DNA of 64,000 nt from NCBI RefSeq assembly GCF_000428985.1, contig NZ_AUAZ01000002.1, forward strand, positions 124,001 through 188,000. Reading direction: 5' to 3'. The translations under genes and the position numbers were made by a program. Of this stretch, positions 29,116-40,671 are shown piece by piece (the first letter of the stretch is position 1; each line of letters begins with the position of its first letter). The DNA comes from Marinobacterium litorale DSM 23545 (lineage in GTDB: Bacteria; Pseudomonadota; Gammaproteobacteria; Pseudomonadales; Balneatricaceae). Under the pieces are notes generated by a model. The model did not search any database. It was given only the letters and a program-made list of their open reading frames with translations, and was not told where the DNA came from.

Positions 29116-29736
29116 GTGTTCGAATTGATACAGGCCGGTGGCTGGTTGATGGTGCCGATTCTCGGCTGCTCCATTCTGGCATTAGCCATTGTGATCGAGC
29201 GTTTTATCACCTTGCGGGACAGCCGTGTTGTTCCGAAAGGCCTGCTGGCTCAGGTGTGGGAGCTGGTCCGCGGTGGCGAAATGACACCTGAGCGGATGCG
29301 GGCGATAAAGCAGGAGAGTCCGCTGGGCAGTATTATTGTGGCGGGCTTGAACAGTTCGGGTCATGGTCGCGAGGTGATGAAGGAAAGCATTCAGGAAGCC
29401 GCGACATTGGTTGTGCATGAGTTGGAGCGGTTCCTCAACAGCCTCGGCACTGTCGCCGCAATCACCCCGCTGCTGGGCCTGCTGGGTACGGTTATTGGAA
29501 TGATCAAGGTTTTTACCGAGATCATGATCCAAGGGACCGGAAATGCCAACGTGCTTGCCGGTGGGATTTCAGAAGCGCTGATCACCACCGCAGCAGGTCT
29601 CTCCGTTGCGATCCCGGCCCTGGTATTACACCGCTATTTTCAGCGCAAGGTCGATACTCTGGTGCTGACTATGGAGCAGGAGGCGATCAAACTCGTGGAA
29701 ATGGTTCACGGCGAACGCGACGTGGATTTCCGGTAG
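29116..29736 (+). CDS. exbB: ExbB/TolQ/MotA-family proton channel protein
   Basis: This is an inner-membrane proton-channel subunit that uses the proton motive force, with ExbD, to energise a TonB- or Tol-like partner. The 206 residues have three hydrophobic segments, about 10-30, 110-135 and 150-172. AAITPLLGLLGTVIGMIKVF and the later GGISEALITTAAGLSVAIPAL are the conserved channel helices. The start is GTG at 29116 with AAGGAG upstream. It is followed 16 bp later by exbD. No tonB gene is nearby, so the partner protein must be encoded elsewhere. Confidence 0.93.
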   Translation: MFELIQAGGWLMVPILGCSILALAIVIERFITLRDSRVVPKGLLAQVWELVRGGEMTPERMRAIKQESPLGSIIVAGLNSSGHGREVMKESIQEAATLVVHELERFLNSLGTVAAITPLLGLLGTVIGMIKVFTEIMIQGTGNANVLAGGISEALITTAAGLSVAIPALVLHRYFQRKVDTLVLTMEQEAIKLVEMVHGERDVDFR

Positions 29737-29752
29737 ACGGCAGGAGAAACAG

Positions 29753-30172
29753 ATGCGCTTTCATCGCCGTCAGCGGGAAGAGGTGAACGTTAACCTGACA
29801 CCACTGATTGACGTGGTTTTCCTGCTGCTGATTTTTTTTATGGTCTCCACCACGTTTACCAGGGAAACCCACCTGGAGGTCGATCTTCCCGAGGCGGCGG
29901 CCGGTGAGGCGGTAAGCGATAGTCAGGGGATCGACATATTGATCACTGCTGATGGGCACTATCGCGTCAACGGTCAGTCGCTGGTTAATACCCAGGCGAA
30001 TACGTTGCGGCGTGCGATCAAAGAGTTAGCCGGCGGCAAAAGCGACCTGCCGGTGATGATCACTGCGGATGCAAGCACACCGCATCAGTCGGTCGTAACG
30101 GCCATGGATGTGGCTGGCCAGCTTGGCTTTTCCAAATTGAGTATAACTACCCGGGAGCCGGAAGCGCGCTGA
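29753..30172 (+). CDS. exbD: ExbD/TolR-family proton channel protein
   Basis: This is the partner of the preceding ExbB. The 139 residues have one membrane helix (about 17-37) with LTPLIDVVFLLLIFFMVSTTF; the Asp in PLIDVVF is the conserved proton-carrying residue. A periplasmic domain follows. Its stop codon shares one base with the lpxK start, linking the proton channel to lipid A synthesis, an arrangement I recall also in Pseudomonas. Confidence 0.94.
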   Translation: MRFHRRQREEVNVNLTPLIDVVFLLLIFFMVSTTFTRETHLEVDLPEAAAGEAVSDSQGIDILITADGHYRVNGQSLVNTQANTLRRAIKELAGGKSDLPVMITADASTPHQSVVTAMDVAGQLGFSKLSITTREPEAR

Positions 30173-31158
30173 TGGGGTTGGAGCGATACTGGTACGATGG
30201 CAGCCGCTGGACGCTATTGCTCCGGCCGTTTTCACGTTTATTTCGCTACCTGGCAGCTCGGCGGCGTCGGCGTTTTGCGCGGTCAGGACGTATCTGGAAA
30301 GCGCCGGTTCCTGTCATCATCGTTGGCAATATCAGTGTTGGCGGCAGCGGAAAAACCCCGTTGACCCTGTACCTGATCGACTGGCTCCGGGAGCAGGGGT
30401 ATCGCCCGGGCGTCGTAAGTCGTGGTTATGCCGCCCACCCGCCTGAAACTCCTTTTCGTGTTGATCCTGATTCGACGGCTTACGAAGGTGGTGACGAACC
30501 GCTGCTGATTGTAAGGCGCACCGGCGTTCCGCTTTATATTGACCCGGACCGTGTCGCGGCCGCCCAGGCGCTTCTGAGTCAGACCGACTGTGATGTCATC
30601 CTGAGTGATGACGGCTTGCAGCACTATGCGCTCGGTCGAGACCTGGAGCTGGCTGTGATCGACGGTGCTCGCGGTCTGGGAAACGGCCAGTGCCTGCCGG
30701 AAGGACCGCTGCGAGAACCGCCGGATCGGCTGGAGGAGGTGGACGCCGTCATCATCAATGGGCGGGGTCGTTTCGACTATCCGGGTGCGTTTCGTTTTGA
30801 GCTGAAACCGGGGGCTCTGGTCTCCCTGAGCGATGGTCGCGCGTTGTCACCCTCGCTCTGGAAAGGCCCGCGTGAGGTGCATGCGATTGCAGGTATCGGT
30901 AATCCGTCCCGCTTTTTCGAGACATTGCGACAGCTCGGCTTTGAACCCATCGAACATCCGTTACCAGATCACGCCGAACTTGGGCCGGAGATGTTAAAAT
31001 TCAGCGATGAACGTCCAGTGATCATGACCGAAAAAGACGCGGTTAAGTGTCCCGCTGGGGCTTTAGGTGAAGGCTGGGCGTTGCGCGTTGATGCCTGTCC
31101 GGACCCAGCATTCCGTGATTGGCTGTCGTCACGGCTCAAGCAACTGAAACAAACATGA
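30172..31158 (+). CDS. lpxK: LpxK, tetraacyldisaccharide 4'-kinase
   Basis: LpxK phosphorylates the 4' position of the lipid A disaccharide precursor at the inner membrane, a late step before Kdo transfer. The 328 residues start with a hydrophobic/basic N-terminal stretch and contain the P-loop [12 protein letters not shown] at 52-63. [22 protein letters not shown] near residue 142 is the second family hallmark. It overlaps exbD by 1 bp. kdsB, two genes on, makes the CMP-Kdo used in the next lipid A step. Confidence 0.96.
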   Translation: MGLERYWYDGSRWTLLLRPFSRLFRYLAARRRRRFARSGRIWKAPVPVIIVGNISVGGSGKTPLTLYLIDWLREQGYRPGVVSRGYAAHPPETPFRVDPDSTAYEGGDEPLLIVRRTGVPLYIDPDRVAAAQALLSQTDCDVILSDDGLQHYALGRDLELAVIDGARGLGNGQCLPEGPLREPPDRLEEVDAVIINGRGRFDYPGAFRFELKPGALVSLSDGRALSPSLWKGPREVHAIAGIGNPSRFFETLRQLGFEPIEHPLPDHAELGPEMLKFSDERPVIMTEKDAVKCPAGALGEGWALRVDACPDPAFRDWLSSRLKQLKQT

Positions 31159-31172
31159 ACGGGAGTCCGAGA

Positions 31173-31370
31173 ATGGACCAGAAGCTGTTAGATATTATTG
31201 TCTGTCCGGTATCCAAGGCGCCGGTGGAGTGGAACCGGGAGACCAATGAGCTGATCTGTCGGACCAGTGGCCTGGCTTATCCGATTCGCGACGATATTCC
31301 TGTGATGCTGGAAAGTGAAGCGCGCACGTTGACTGCCGAGGAGCGGTTGCCGGAGAAGCGCAAGTCATGA
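31173..31370 (+). CDS. ycaR: YcaR, Trm112-family small protein
   Basis: This 65-residue protein belongs to the Trm112p/UPF0434 family. It starts [20 protein letters not shown] and has [20 protein letters not shown], the usual two halves of the fold. The metal-site cysteines are only partly kept (one Cys in VCPVSK and one in LICRTS), as is common in bacterial members. I chose ATG 31173 over upstream in-frame candidates because of the GGGAG at 31161-31165 and the conserved N-terminus. It overlaps kdsB by 4 bp. Eukaryotic Trm112 activates methyltransferases; the bacterial role is uncertain. Confidence 0.9.
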   Translation: MDQKLLDIIVCPVSKAPVEWNRETNELICRTSGLAYPIRDDIPVMLESEARTLTAEERLPEKRKS

Positions 31371-32137
31371 GCTTCTCTATCGTGATTCCAGCCCGGTACG
31401 CGTCGAGCCGCTTTCCCGGTAAACCGCTGGCGCTTCTTGAAGGTAAGCCGATGCTGGAGCATGTTTACCGGCGGGCGTGTGAAAGCGAAGCGAAGCGTGT
31501 GGTCGTCGCAACGGATGATGCGCGTATCGCTTCAACCGCGGAGCGCTTTGGTGCCGAGGTCTGCCTGACCTCGCCGGACCACCCCTCGGGCACTGATCGT
31601 CTGCAGGAAGTGGTCAAAACCCTGGGCTTTTATGCGGATGATATTGTGGTCAACGTTCAGGGCGATGAGCCGATGATCCCGCCGAAGATCATTAATCAGG
31701 TGGCGCACAACCTGATGGCGGTCCCCGAAGCGGGCATCGCGACCCTGTCTGAGCCGATAGAGACCGTTGACGCTCTGCTAAATCCCAACGTGGTCAAGGT
31801 GGTATCGGATCACCGGGGTATGGCGCTGTATTTCAGCCGCGCACCGATTCCCTGGCCCCGCGATGCCGCCCTGGCCGCAGGGGAGGCGATGACCGCGCTG
31901 CCCAAAGGATTTAACTGGCAGCGACATATTGGATTGTATGCCTATCGCGTCAAGCTGCTCAATGACTTCGTCTCCTGGGCACCTGCACCGCTGGAGCTGA
32001 CTGAGTGTCTCGAGCAGCTGCGCGCCCTGCATAATGGCGTGGGGATCCATGTCGAGCCTGCCCTTGAGGCACCGCCGGCGGGTGTCGATACCCCTGAGGA
32101 TCTGGAGAGGCTGCAGAAAATATTGGAGAACGGTTGA
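31367..32137 (+). CDS. kdsB: KdsB, CMP-Kdo synthetase
   Basis: KdsB (3-deoxy-manno-octulosonate cytidylyltransferase) couples CTP with Kdo to give the donor for the LPS inner core. The 256 residues carry the N-terminal nucleotide-binding [14 protein letters not shown], the VVVATDD strand, and [12 protein letters not shown] near residue 96. [13 protein letters not shown]-type substrate contacts are present as [12 protein letters not shown]. It lies in an lpxK-ycaR-kdsB-PTP-murB run with 1- to 4-bp overlaps. Confidence 0.96.
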   Translation: MSFSIVIPARYASSRFPGKPLALLEGKPMLEHVYRRACESEAKRVVVATDDARIASTAERFGAEVCLTSPDHPSGTDRLQEVVKTLGFYADDIVVNVQGDEPMIPPKIINQVAHNLMAVPEAGIATLSEPIETVDALLNPNVVKVVSDHRGMALYFSRAPIPWPRDAALAAGEAMTALPKGFNWQRHIGLYAYRVKLLNDFVSWAPAPLELTECLEQLRALHNGVGIHVEPALEAPPAGVDTPEDLERLQKILENG

Positions 32138-32622
32138 TGGAGAAGACCGGCATTTTGTTTGTCTGCCTGGGGAATATATGCCGTTCGCCCACGGCTCATG
32201 GTGTATTTCTGAAAAAGCTCTCGGAGCATCCCGACCTGGCTGAGCAGCTGGAGGTCGATTCGGCCGGAACGGCCGCCTATCACGTGGGCAATCCGCCCGA
32301 TGCGCGCAGTGCGGAAATTGCCGGACGTCGCGGGTATGATCTGAGCGCCTTGCGCGCCCGGGCGGTGAGTGCTGAGGATTATCGACGATACCGTTACATC
32401 CTCGCCATGGATCAGCAGAACTTTGCCAACCTGCGTGCAGGCTGTCCGTCGTCATTTGATGGCCACCTGAGTCTGTTCCTGGATTTTGCAGGCCTCGATA
32501 ATGCGGAGGTCCCTGATCCTTACTACACCCACGGCGAAGCGGGTTTTGAGGAGGTGCTGGATCTGGTTGAACGGGCCTCCGATGGCTTGATCACGCATCT
32601 GCGTCGGGAGCTGTTGGATTGA
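32137..32622 (+). CDS. Low-molecular-weight protein-tyrosine phosphatase
   Basis: This 161-residue enzyme has the signature P-loop CLGNICRSP near the N-terminus (Cys and Arg of C-x5-R) and a general-acid Asp in VPDPYYTHGEAGF near residue 130. It belongs to the LMW-PTP family, which in bacteria often acts on tyrosine kinases of polysaccharide export. No kinase is nearby, so its target is unknown. The start is ATG at 32137, whose A is the last base of the kdsB stop. It overlaps murB by 4 bp. Confidence 0.94.
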   Translation: MEKTGILFVCLGNICRSPTAHGVFLKKLSEHPDLAEQLEVDSAGTAAYHVGNPPDARSAEIAGRRGYDLSALRARAVSAEDYRRYRYILAMDQQNFANLRAGCPSSFDGHLSLFLDFAGLDNAEVPDPYYTHGEAGFEEVLDLVERASDGLITHLRRELLD

Positions 32623-33632
32623 GTCTGCTGATCAGAAACGACGTTGATCTGCAGGCGTACAATACTTTCGGCTTTCATTCGATTGCCCGGCAATACTGTG
32701 AGCTCAGGGAACGAGCGGATATAGAAGCGCTGATCGCCCGGCAGGCCCGCAATGGAGAGGCGTTACTGGTTATCGGTGGGGGCAGCAATCTTTTACTCGC
32801 GCCCCGGGTTCCCGGTCTTGTGGCCAGAGTCGCATTGACCGGCATTGAGCTGGAAGAGCTCGGTGATCACAGGGTAGGCGTTACCGTCGCGGCCGGTGAA
32901 AACTGGCACGAAACAGTGTGTTGGTTGCTCGAGCAAGGGATTCATGGCTTGGAAAACCTGGCGTTGATCCCCGGCTCCGTCGGTGCGGCCCCGGTACAGA
33001 ATATCGGTGCTTACGGGGTTGAGGCGGGGCAGTTTATCGATGCGGTTGAGGTCTACGACTGGCAAGCGGGGCGTTACGAGTGGCTATCCAGGGCGCAGTG
33101 TGGGTTCGCGTATCGCGATAGCGTTTTCAAGCGTCTGTCCGGGCGCTACCTGATTTTGGCGGTACGCTTTCGGCTTTCCCGTCACATCGAGCCTGTGGTG
33201 ACCTATCGACCACTGCGTGAAGCGCTTGAGGGTAAGGTTGTCGATCATCGGGCTGTGTTTGAGGCTGTCTGCCGGATACGGCGCAGTAAGCTGCCTGATC
33301 CATCCAGACTTGGTAATGCCGGAAGCTTTTTCAAGAACCCGGTTATCAGTGTCGATCACTACAAACACCTACAGTCGCGTTATCCGGATATCGTTGCGTT
33401 TCCTGATCCGGCCGGTTACAAACTGGCCTCAGGGTGGTTAATCGATCATCTGGGCTGGAAGGGTCGCCGGATTGGACCTGTGGGTGTCCATGAGGAGCAG
33501 GCACTGGTTCTGGTTAATCATGGCGGTGCGGATCGCGCCGCCGTTGAAGCCTTGGCTCAGGCGATTCGGAGTGATGTGGATCGGGCATTCGGGGTGATGC
33601 TTGAGATAGAACCGGTTTTCTATCCCCGATAA
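32619..33632 (+). CDS. murB: MurB, UDP-N-acetylenolpyruvoylglucosamine reductase
   Basis: MurB reduces UDP-GlcNAc-enolpyruvate with NADPH to UDP-MurNAc, an early step of peptidoglycan synthesis. The 337-residue length and the segments YNTFGF, LVIGGGSNLLL and IPGSVGAAPVQNIGAYGVE fit a type I MurB. NAGSFFKNP near residue 230 has the Ser that protonates the intermediate. The start is TTG at 32619, which gives the usual MSL N-terminus and overlaps the PTP stop by 4 bp; a GGGAG lies about 10 bases upstream. It is last in the run and followed by a strong terminator. Confidence 0.95.
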   Translation: MSLLIRNDVDLQAYNTFGFHSIARQYCELRERADIEALIARQARNGEALLVIGGGSNLLLAPRVPGLVARVALTGIELEELGDHRVGVTVAAGENWHETVCWLLEQGIHGLENLALIPGSVGAAPVQNIGAYGVEAGQFIDAVEVYDWQAGRYEWLSRAQCGFAYRDSVFKRLSGRYLILAVRFRLSRHIEPVVTYRPLREALEGKVVDHRAVFEAVCRIRRSKLPDPSRLGNAGSFFKNPVISVDHYKHLQSRYPDIVAFPDPAGYKLASGWLIDHLGWKGRRIGPVGVHEEQALVLVNHGGADRAAVEALAQAIRSDVDRAFGVMLEIEPVFYPR

Positions 33633-33680
33633 GTTCGGCTTGAATCAGGTAAATCCGACTGTCAGTTAACCCGCGGATAT

Positions 33681-33712
33681 AAAAAAAACCCGGCTCAGTG
33701 CCGGGTTTTTTA
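33681..33712 (+). terminator. Bidirectional terminator between murB and rne
   Basis: A8 precedes CCCGGC, a 5-nt loop and GCCGGG, then TTTTTT. It can stop both the murB transcript and the convergent rne transcript. Confidence 0.93.
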
Positions 33713-33741
33713 TGGGGCGCCTTCCCGTTCAGGAGATGCGC

Positions 33742-36700
33742 TTAGTTGTCACTTTCACTGGCATTGGAGCCTGGCTTATCCGCGTCAGCGCCGCTTGCCT
33801 GGTCAGCTTCTTCCTGCAACTCTCGACGACGCACCTCACGGGGGTCATTAGGCGCTCGGCGTGCACGTCGGCGCCGCGCCGGCTTGGCCGGTTCTTCTGC
33901 CGGTGTGTCTGAGTCCGACGTATCGCTATCCTGCGTACCGTCCTCCGCTTTATCCGCGCCGGTTTCTACCGCCTCGGATTCCGCAGAGGCTGACTTGGAT
34001 GGCTCAGACGTTGCCGGTTCAGTCGAGGCGGCAGACTCTTCAGTTTCCAATAACGGTAGCTGATCGCCAGAGTTCGCGTTCTCCTGATTGGTTGCATCAA
34101 CAGCAGCGCTTTCCTCTGTAGTCTCGGTATCGACCGATTCGGTTGCAGGCTGCTCGTCGGCCGCGTCCTCTGCGCTCTGTTCCGCCACTGATGTCGCAGT
34201 GCTCTTCTCTTCGGATGTCACTTGAGCCTGCTCTTCAGCGGACTCAGTAGACTGAGCGACAGCGGCATTATCAGTAGCGGGTTGCTCATCCTGCGCTGAG
34301 CGATCACCGATATCTGAGCTTGCATCGGCTTTGTTGTCCGCCGCTTCAGCCGGGTCAGCCGCCGGTTCGACTTTGGGTAGGCTCTCATCCAAAGACTGCG
34401 GTGCCGGCTGTTCGCCTTCCTGGCGACTATCGGCGCCGCTCTGCTGTTCAGTTGCGTCTTCCTGAACGTTGGGCTGCTCCGCTACCGGGGTCTCCGGTTT
34501 CGCCTCGGCTTTTACTTCGGGCTCGGCGTTTTGGTCTGGTGCAGACTGGGTGGCCCGCTCCTGAGCGTCGTCGTTCTGTGTATTTGCCGCTGCGCTCGCG
34601 GTATCTTCGACCGGAGTGCGTGTGGCAACGCGCTCGGAGTTGGCGCGACGACGGCGGCCGCGACCCCGGCTCTGCTTCTGTTCATCAGACTCGGCGTTGT
34701 TTGAACTGGAGTCTGAATCCTGCTCTGGCTTTCGCTTTTGGCGCCCGTTATTGCGGTCATCGTCACTTTGAGCACTCTTGTTTGAGCTACCCTCTGACTG
34801 ATCGGTGCTTTGATTCTGATCGTTTGACTGCTGCTTGTCAGAATCGTTGCTGCGACGGCGGCTGCGACGGCGGCGGCGGGAGCGGCCTTCAGATTTGTCG
34901 CGGTTCTCCTTGTCACTCTCTTTAGCGCTGTCTTTCTGGCTATCCTTGGCGTTCTCTTTTGTGTCCTTATCGCCAATCGGGGGCAGGGCGGTTTCCTGCT
35001 CTACCGTGATCACCTCGTCACTATCACGGCCGGAGCGGCGACGGTCACCATCGCGACGGCGCGAGCGACGTCCGTTTTGGTTGCTGTTGTTATTGCGCGA
35101 GCGGTTACGCTCAGAGCCGGAACGTTCAGAACGCTCCTTATCCGTATCGCTGGCATCCTGTTTTTTGGCGTCGTTCTGCGTGCCCGCTTGAGGCACATCT
35201 TTTTTGCCAAACAGGCGACCCAGGGAGGCGATAATGCGCTCACCCAAGGACGGAGCCGGCTGGTTGGGTTTGCTCGTCTGTGCAGGCGCAGTCGTCGGTT
35301 TTGGATCCTGTGCTGCGGGCTCGGCTTCCACCGTCTGAGGCGCGCGAGCCGTCGGAATAACGGCTTCGACAGCCGCCTTTTCCCGTTTCACAGGCTGGCT
35401 GGCTGTTTCTTCCTCCTCCTCGACTGCTTCGGGCTGCAGGGTGTAGCTCGGGTCGTGGGTGGTGGCAACGGTGTGGTCATCACGCAGACGGACAACCTCA
35501 TAGTGAGGTGTCTCCATATTCGGGTTCGGGACGATCACGACACGAACATCATGACGCAACTCAACGGCATGTACTTCCCGGCGCTTCTCGTTGAGCAGGA
35601 AGGTGGCGACGCTGACCGGCAGAATTGCGCGGATCTGAGCGGTCCGTTCCTTGGCCGATTCCTCTTCGATCAAGCGAAGGATGGAAAGGGCGAGGGACTC
35701 GGTATCGCGAATCGTACCCTGTCCGCTACAGCGCGGGCACACATGGCCGCGGGACTCTGCCAGCGACGGACGTAGACGTTGACGGGACATCTCAAGCAGA
35801 CCGAAGCGGGAGATGCGGCCCATCTGGACGCGGGCGCGATCCAGCTTGAGTGCATCCCGCAGACGGTTTTCCACTTCGCGCTGGTGCTTGATCGGAGTCA
35901 TGTCGATAAAGTCGATAACGATCAGGCCGCCAATGTCACGCAGGCGCAGTTGGCGGGCGATCTCATCAGCCGCTTCCAGGTTGGTGTTGAGGGCCGTTTC
36001 CTCAATATCACCACCGCGAGTCGCTCGCGCCGAGTTAATATCGATGGAGACCAGTGCTTCGGTCGGGTCGATCACGATGGATCCACCGGAGGGAAGTTTG
36101 ACCTCGCGCTCAAACGCGGTCTCGATCTGAGTTTCGATCTGGAAGCGGTTGAACAGCGGTACCTGCTCTTTATAGAGCTTGATGCGGCTCTCGTAGCTTG
36201 GCATCACCTGGCGTGCAAATAGCTGCGCCTGGTCATAGACGGTGGGGTCATCGATCAGTACTTCGCCGATATCCGAGCGCAGATAGTCACGGATCGCGCG
36301 GATAACCACGTTGCTTTCCTGATAGATCAGGAAGGGCGCTGTACGTTCTTTGCTACTGCCTGTGATGGCATCCCACAAAGTAAGCAGGTAATCCAGATCC
36401 CACTGCAGCTCTTCGCTGCTGCGGCCAATACCTGCGGTACGCACGATGGCGCCCATCTGATCGGGAATATTGACGCCGGCGAGCGCTTCTTTAAGCTGGG
36501 TGCGTTCGTCGCCTTCAATGCGACGGGAGATGCCCCCGGCGCGCGGGTTGTTCGGCATCAGGACCAGGTAACGGCCGGCCAGGCTTACAAAGGTGGTCAG
36601 CGCCGCGCCTTTGTTACCACGTTCCTCCTTGTCGACCTGAACGATAACCTCAGTACCTTCTTTGACAACGTCTTTGATACTGGGACGCTGCCCACGTTCA

Positions 36701-36945
36701 GGCTGCTTGCTGAAGTACTCGCGGGAGATCTCTTTAAGGGGCAGGAAACCGTGGCGTTCGGCGCCATAGTCGACAAAGGCCGCTTCAAGGCTGGGTTCCA
36801 CACGCGTAATGCGGCCTTTATAGATGTTGGCTTTCTTCTGTTCCCGGCTGTCGGATTCGATATCCAGGTCGAACAGACGCTGGCCATCGACCAGCGCAAC
36901 GCGCAACTCTTCTCGCTGAGTTGCGTTGATGAGCATTCTTTTCAT
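33742..36945 (-). CDS. rne: RNase E, essential endoribonuclease and degradosome scaffold
   Basis: RNase E cuts single-stranded RNA, processing rRNA and tRNA and starting mRNA decay. I chose ATG 36945 ([10 protein letters not shown], the canonical start) over a TTG 21 bp upstream. The 1067 residues hold an S1 domain (about 35-120), the catalytic DNase I-like domain with Asp302 and Asp345, and the zinc-link CPRC at 403-406, which nearly match E. coli D303, D346, C404 and C407. From about residue 520 to the end the protein is low complexity: Arg-rich blocks (600-760) then a long Glu/Ser/Ala/Thr/Gln-rich tail. That tail is the expected disordered scaffold for degradosome partners. Confidence 0.97.
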   Translation of the reverse strand: MKRMLINATQREELRVALVDGQRLFDLDIESDSREQKKANIYKGRITRVEPSLEAAFVDYGAERHGFLPLKEISREYFSKQPERGQRPSIKDVVKEGTEVIVQVDKEERGNKGAALTTFVSLAGRYLVLMPNNPRAGGISRRIEGDERTQLKEALAGVNIPDQMGAIVRTAGIGRSSEELQWDLDYLLTLWDAITGSSKERTAPFLIYQESNVVIRAIRDYLRSDIGEVLIDDPTVYDQAQLFARQVMPSYESRIKLYKEQVPLFNRFQIETQIETAFEREVKLPSGGSIVIDPTEALVSIDINSARATRGGDIEETALNTNLEAADEIARQLRLRDIGGLIVIDFIDMTPIKHQREVENRLRDALKLDRARVQMGRISRFGLLEMSRQRLRPSLAESRGHVCPRCSGQGTIRDTESLALSILRLIEEESAKERTAQIRAILPVSVATFLLNEKRREVHAVELRHDVRVVIVPNPNMETPHYEVVRLRDDHTVATTHDPSYTLQPEAVEEEEETASQPVKREKAAVEAVIPTARAPQTVEAEPAAQDPKPTTAPAQTSKPNQPAPSLGERIIASLGRLFGKKDVPQAGTQNDAKKQDASDTDKERSERSGSERNRSRNNNSNQNGRRSRRRDGDRRRSGRDSDEVITVEQETALPPIGDKDTKENAKDSQKDSAKESDKENRDKSEGRSRRRRRSRRRSNDSDKQQSNDQNQSTDQSEGSSNKSAQSDDDRNNGRQKRKPEQDSDSSSNNAESDEQKQSRGRGRRRRANSERVATRTPVEDTASAAANTQNDDAQERATQSAPDQNAEPEVKAEAKPETPVAEQPNVQEDATEQQSGADSRQEGEQPAPQSLDESLPKVEPAADPAEAADNKADASSDIGDRSAQDEQPATDNAAVAQSTESAEEQAQVTSEEKSTATSVAEQSAEDAADEQPATESVDTETTEESAAVDATNQENANSGDQLPLLETEESAASTEPATSEPSKSASAESEAVETGADKAEDGTQDSDTSDSDTPAEEPAKPARRRRARRAPNDPREVRRRELQEEADQASGADADKPGSNASESDN

Positions 36946-37467
36946 GTTGTTTTGCGTTCTCAACAAAAACGCAACGCCTCACCACCAGAGCACCGGTCTG
37001 GAGTGGTAACATGACGCCCAGTCTTTCTGATTGTTTACTCGCTGTGTACAGCCTGCGGGCGGCGACCAAATGCGCCTGACCGGGCTCTCAGCGAGCCGTG
37101 ACCACCGGAACAAACGGCACCGGTAGTACGAATATCGTCGATGGAGGAAACGCAGACCTCTGTCGTTATACTTGCTGGCTGTGGCTGCCAATCAACTGGC
37201 AGGTTCCGGGTCAGCGTGCGTCTCCATCTGCAACTGGGCCTTCGACTGTCGGGCGAAGGCCGTGAAAGCGTTACGTAAAAACAGGTTTGATTTCGTATGA
37301 AACCATCAAAAATGCCGTCGGTCGGATCGTGCGCGGCCACGCTACGGAGTGTATGTGGAGGGGCCGGCGACATGGATTTTCAAATTGCTAAAGCCAACCG
37401 CCTGCGGCATCGGTAGAATATAACAGCTAACCCTATACGCATCAACGAACGGACACTCTTGTAACAG
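36946..37467. other. Long divergent spacer between rne and rluC
   Basis: I see no convincing coding sequence in these 522 bases. In E. coli and Pseudomonas the matching region holds a long rne 5' leader through which RNase E controls its own mRNA, and the same is inferred here. AGAATATAAC at about 37411 gives an AT-rich promoter-like patch close to rluC. No strong terminator or CRP-like site was seen. Confidence 0.5.
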
Positions 37468-38463
37468 ATGGCAGAACAACGCACCGGCACCCAGAATGGC
37501 GTGCAGTTTTTTACCGTTGACGAAGATCAGGGTGGGCAGCGAATCGACAATTTTCTGCGCACGGCGCTGAAAGGTGCGCCTAAAAGCCTTATCTATCGTC
37601 TGCTGCGCAAAGGCGAAATCCGGGTTAATAAAAAGCGCACCAAACCTGACTACAAACTCAACGGCGGGGATGTGATCCGCGTTGCTCCGCTGCGCCTGCC
37701 GGAAAAAGGGGATCGCCCCGTCGTCGGGCAGCAGTTGCTGGAGCACCTCGAACAGGCAATTCTGTATGAGGATGACAAACTTCTTATTATCAACAAACCA
37801 TCGGGCCTCGCGGTCCACGGCGGCAGCGGTGTTTCTCTGGGGCTGATCGAGGCGGCACGCAAACTACGCCCGGACGCGCGTTTTCTCGAACTTGTTCATC
37901 GACTGGATCGGGATACCTCGGGCTGTATCCTGCTGGCAAAAAAACGCTCCATGCTGCGCTATCTGCATGAGATTCTGCGTGAAAGGCGGGTACAGAAGAT
38001 CTATCACGCTTTGGTGCAGGGGCGATGGCAGGCTAAAGACAAGCGTGTGGATGCGCCCTTGAAGCGGTTTGAACTTAAATCGGGCGAGCGTATGGTGCGA
38101 GTGGCAGAGGATGGCAAAGCATCACAAACCGACTTCCGTGTATTGAGGCGCTTTGGCAGCTCCGCTACGCTAGTGGAAGCGCGACCAAGGACCGGGCGTA
38201 CCCATCAAATCCGGGTTCACACACAGTTTACCGGGCACCCCATTATCGGCGATCCAAAATACGGCAGTGATGAAGTTAATAGTGGCTTTCGAGAGCTGGG
38301 CTTTCGTCGCCTGATGCTGCATGCCGCAGCGTTGGAATTTGACTTGCCGGATGGATCGCCGCTTCGGGTGGAAGCGCCGATGGAGCCGGAAATCGAACGT
38401 GCATTGAATACCTTGTCATCCACGACGGGAGTGAAACAGGACCAGGATGCTGAATGTGAGTGA
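37468..38463 (+). CDS. rluC: RluC, 23S rRNA pseudouridine synthase
   Basis: RluC makes pseudouridines 955, 2504 and 2580 in 23S rRNA. The 331 residues have an N-terminal S4 RNA-binding domain (about 22-80) and a RluA-type catalytic domain with HRLDRDTSG, where Asp147 is the predicted catalytic residue. [10 protein letters not shown] near residue 250 is the other family mark. Divergent rne-rluC organisation is conserved across gammaproteobacteria. Its last 17 bp overlap the next gene, which is read in another frame. Confidence 0.96.
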   Translation: MAEQRTGTQNGVQFFTVDEDQGGQRIDNFLRTALKGAPKSLIYRLLRKGEIRVNKKRTKPDYKLNGGDVIRVAPLRLPEKGDRPVVGQQLLEHLEQAILYEDDKLLIINKPSGLAVHGGSGVSLGLIEAARKLRPDARFLELVHRLDRDTSGCILLAKKRSMLRYLHEILRERRVQKIYHALVQGRWQAKDKRVDAPLKRFELKSGERMVRVAEDGKASQTDFRVLRRFGSSATLVEARPRTGRTHQIRVHTQFTGHPIIGDPKYGSDEVNSGFRELGFRRLMLHAAALEFDLPDGSPLRVEAPMEPEIERALNTLSSTTGVKQDQDAECE

Positions 38464-39553
38464 GCGGGATCTTAACCGCATTTTTTCGACCGCTGATACC
38501 CAGTTGATGACCGGTGTAATGCCGCGGACCGATGCGTTGGCGGCACAGCTGGACCTTTCACCGGATGCGGTGGAAGAGGGGCTTGAACAATGGTGGCAGG
38601 CGCTGCCGGGCCGGATTCATATCACCAGCAAGCAGGCTGCACTGCCTGACATTCCGGACTCACTGGCTCAGTCGTTTATGCGGATCTGGCAGCAGGCGGT
38701 GCAGGAGGCGCAATCAAGTGTCAATTTTTACCGCCAGCAGCATGATGTCGGTGAAGAGGAGTCGCGTCGAATCAATGAAGAGGCGCTGCGACAGTCTCAG
38801 GGGGTGTATCAAGAGCTCGAAAGCCGCTACCGCGAGCAGACAGCCAAACTTGATGAAGCGAAACAGCAAGCCAAGTCACTCGAAGCCGAGATTGCGGTCT
38901 TGAAGAACAATCTATCTTCCGAGACCAATGAGCGCAAACGTGAAGAGCAGTTGCGCTCCAATCTTGAGCATGATCTGAACCAGCTCCGCAAACAGTTCGA
39001 CGATTTTCGCCGCACGGCCGAGCAGCGTCTCAAGGACGAGCAGCGTCGCAGTATCGATGCAGCCGCGAAAGCTGATGTTGAGGTTCGCCATTACCGCAGC
39101 ATGCTCGATAAGGTCAGGGACGAGGCGGGTCGCAAAGAGGCGGCGCTGACGCGTGATTTGCATGATCTTCAGGCGCAGCTGGCGCGCCGGGATGTGAAGC
39201 TGGACACCCAGGCAAACCAGATCAAAGGGCTCGAAGAAGAGATCACTGCCATGAAGCAGGATGTGGGTGTACAGCATCGAGATCTCACAAAAATCAATAG
39301 CAATCTTCTTTCAGAGCGTAATAAAAACAAGCGCTTGGAGGATAAAATGAAGGAGCTGAATGAGGAGATTCAGCGGTTGAATCAACGCGCGATGACCGCC
39401 TCTGCAGACTCCACCCGGCGAGAAAATGCGCTGCGCACCCAGCTGAAAGAGAGTGAAGAGGCGATGCTGAAGCTTCAGGCCCGTAACAACGCGCTGGAGA
39501 AGCGGTTGGTGACACAGGATGAAGAGATTCGCCGACTGAGTGCCAGGCTTTGA
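38447..39553 (+). CDS. KfrA-like coiled-coil DNA-binding protein
   Basis: This 368-residue protein has a short N-terminal globular part (about 1-75) resembling the KfrA DNA-binding domain of plasmid proteins, with [22 protein letters not shown] typical of its helix-turn-helix. The rest (about 80-368) is almost continuous coiled coil rich in Glu, Gln, Arg and Lys with heptad hydrophobics. KfrA proteins bind DNA and polymerise in plasmid segregation; a chromosomal copy could organise nucleoid or act as regulator, which is inference. It starts inside rluC (17-bp overlap) with an AGGA ribosome binding site, so it is coexpressed with it. Confidence 0.75.
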   Translation: MLNVSERDLNRIFSTADTQLMTGVMPRTDALAAQLDLSPDAVEEGLEQWWQALPGRIHITSKQAALPDIPDSLAQSFMRIWQQAVQEAQSSVNFYRQQHDVGEEESRRINEEALRQSQGVYQELESRYREQTAKLDEAKQQAKSLEAEIAVLKNNLSSETNERKREEQLRSNLEHDLNQLRKQFDDFRRTAEQRLKDEQRRSIDAAAKADVEVRHYRSMLDKVRDEAGRKEAALTRDLHDLQAQLARRDVKLDTQANQIKGLEEEITAMKQDVGVQHRDLTKINSNLLSERNKNKRLEDKMKELNEEIQRLNQRAMTASADSTRRENALRTQLKESEEAMLKLQARNNALEKRLVTQDEEIRRLSARL

Positions 39554-39660
39554 AGTGATTCCCAAGGAATCCGCGCTGTCGATGGACGCCGCGAAAGGCG
39601 CCTGCTATATATAGATGAAGGTTATATCGGCCCAAGGTTTTGATTACAAGGATCAGGTAG

Positions 39661-40644
<984 letters not shown>

Positions 40645-40671
40645 CCGGCGCTCCGTTTTGTTCCATTTAGA

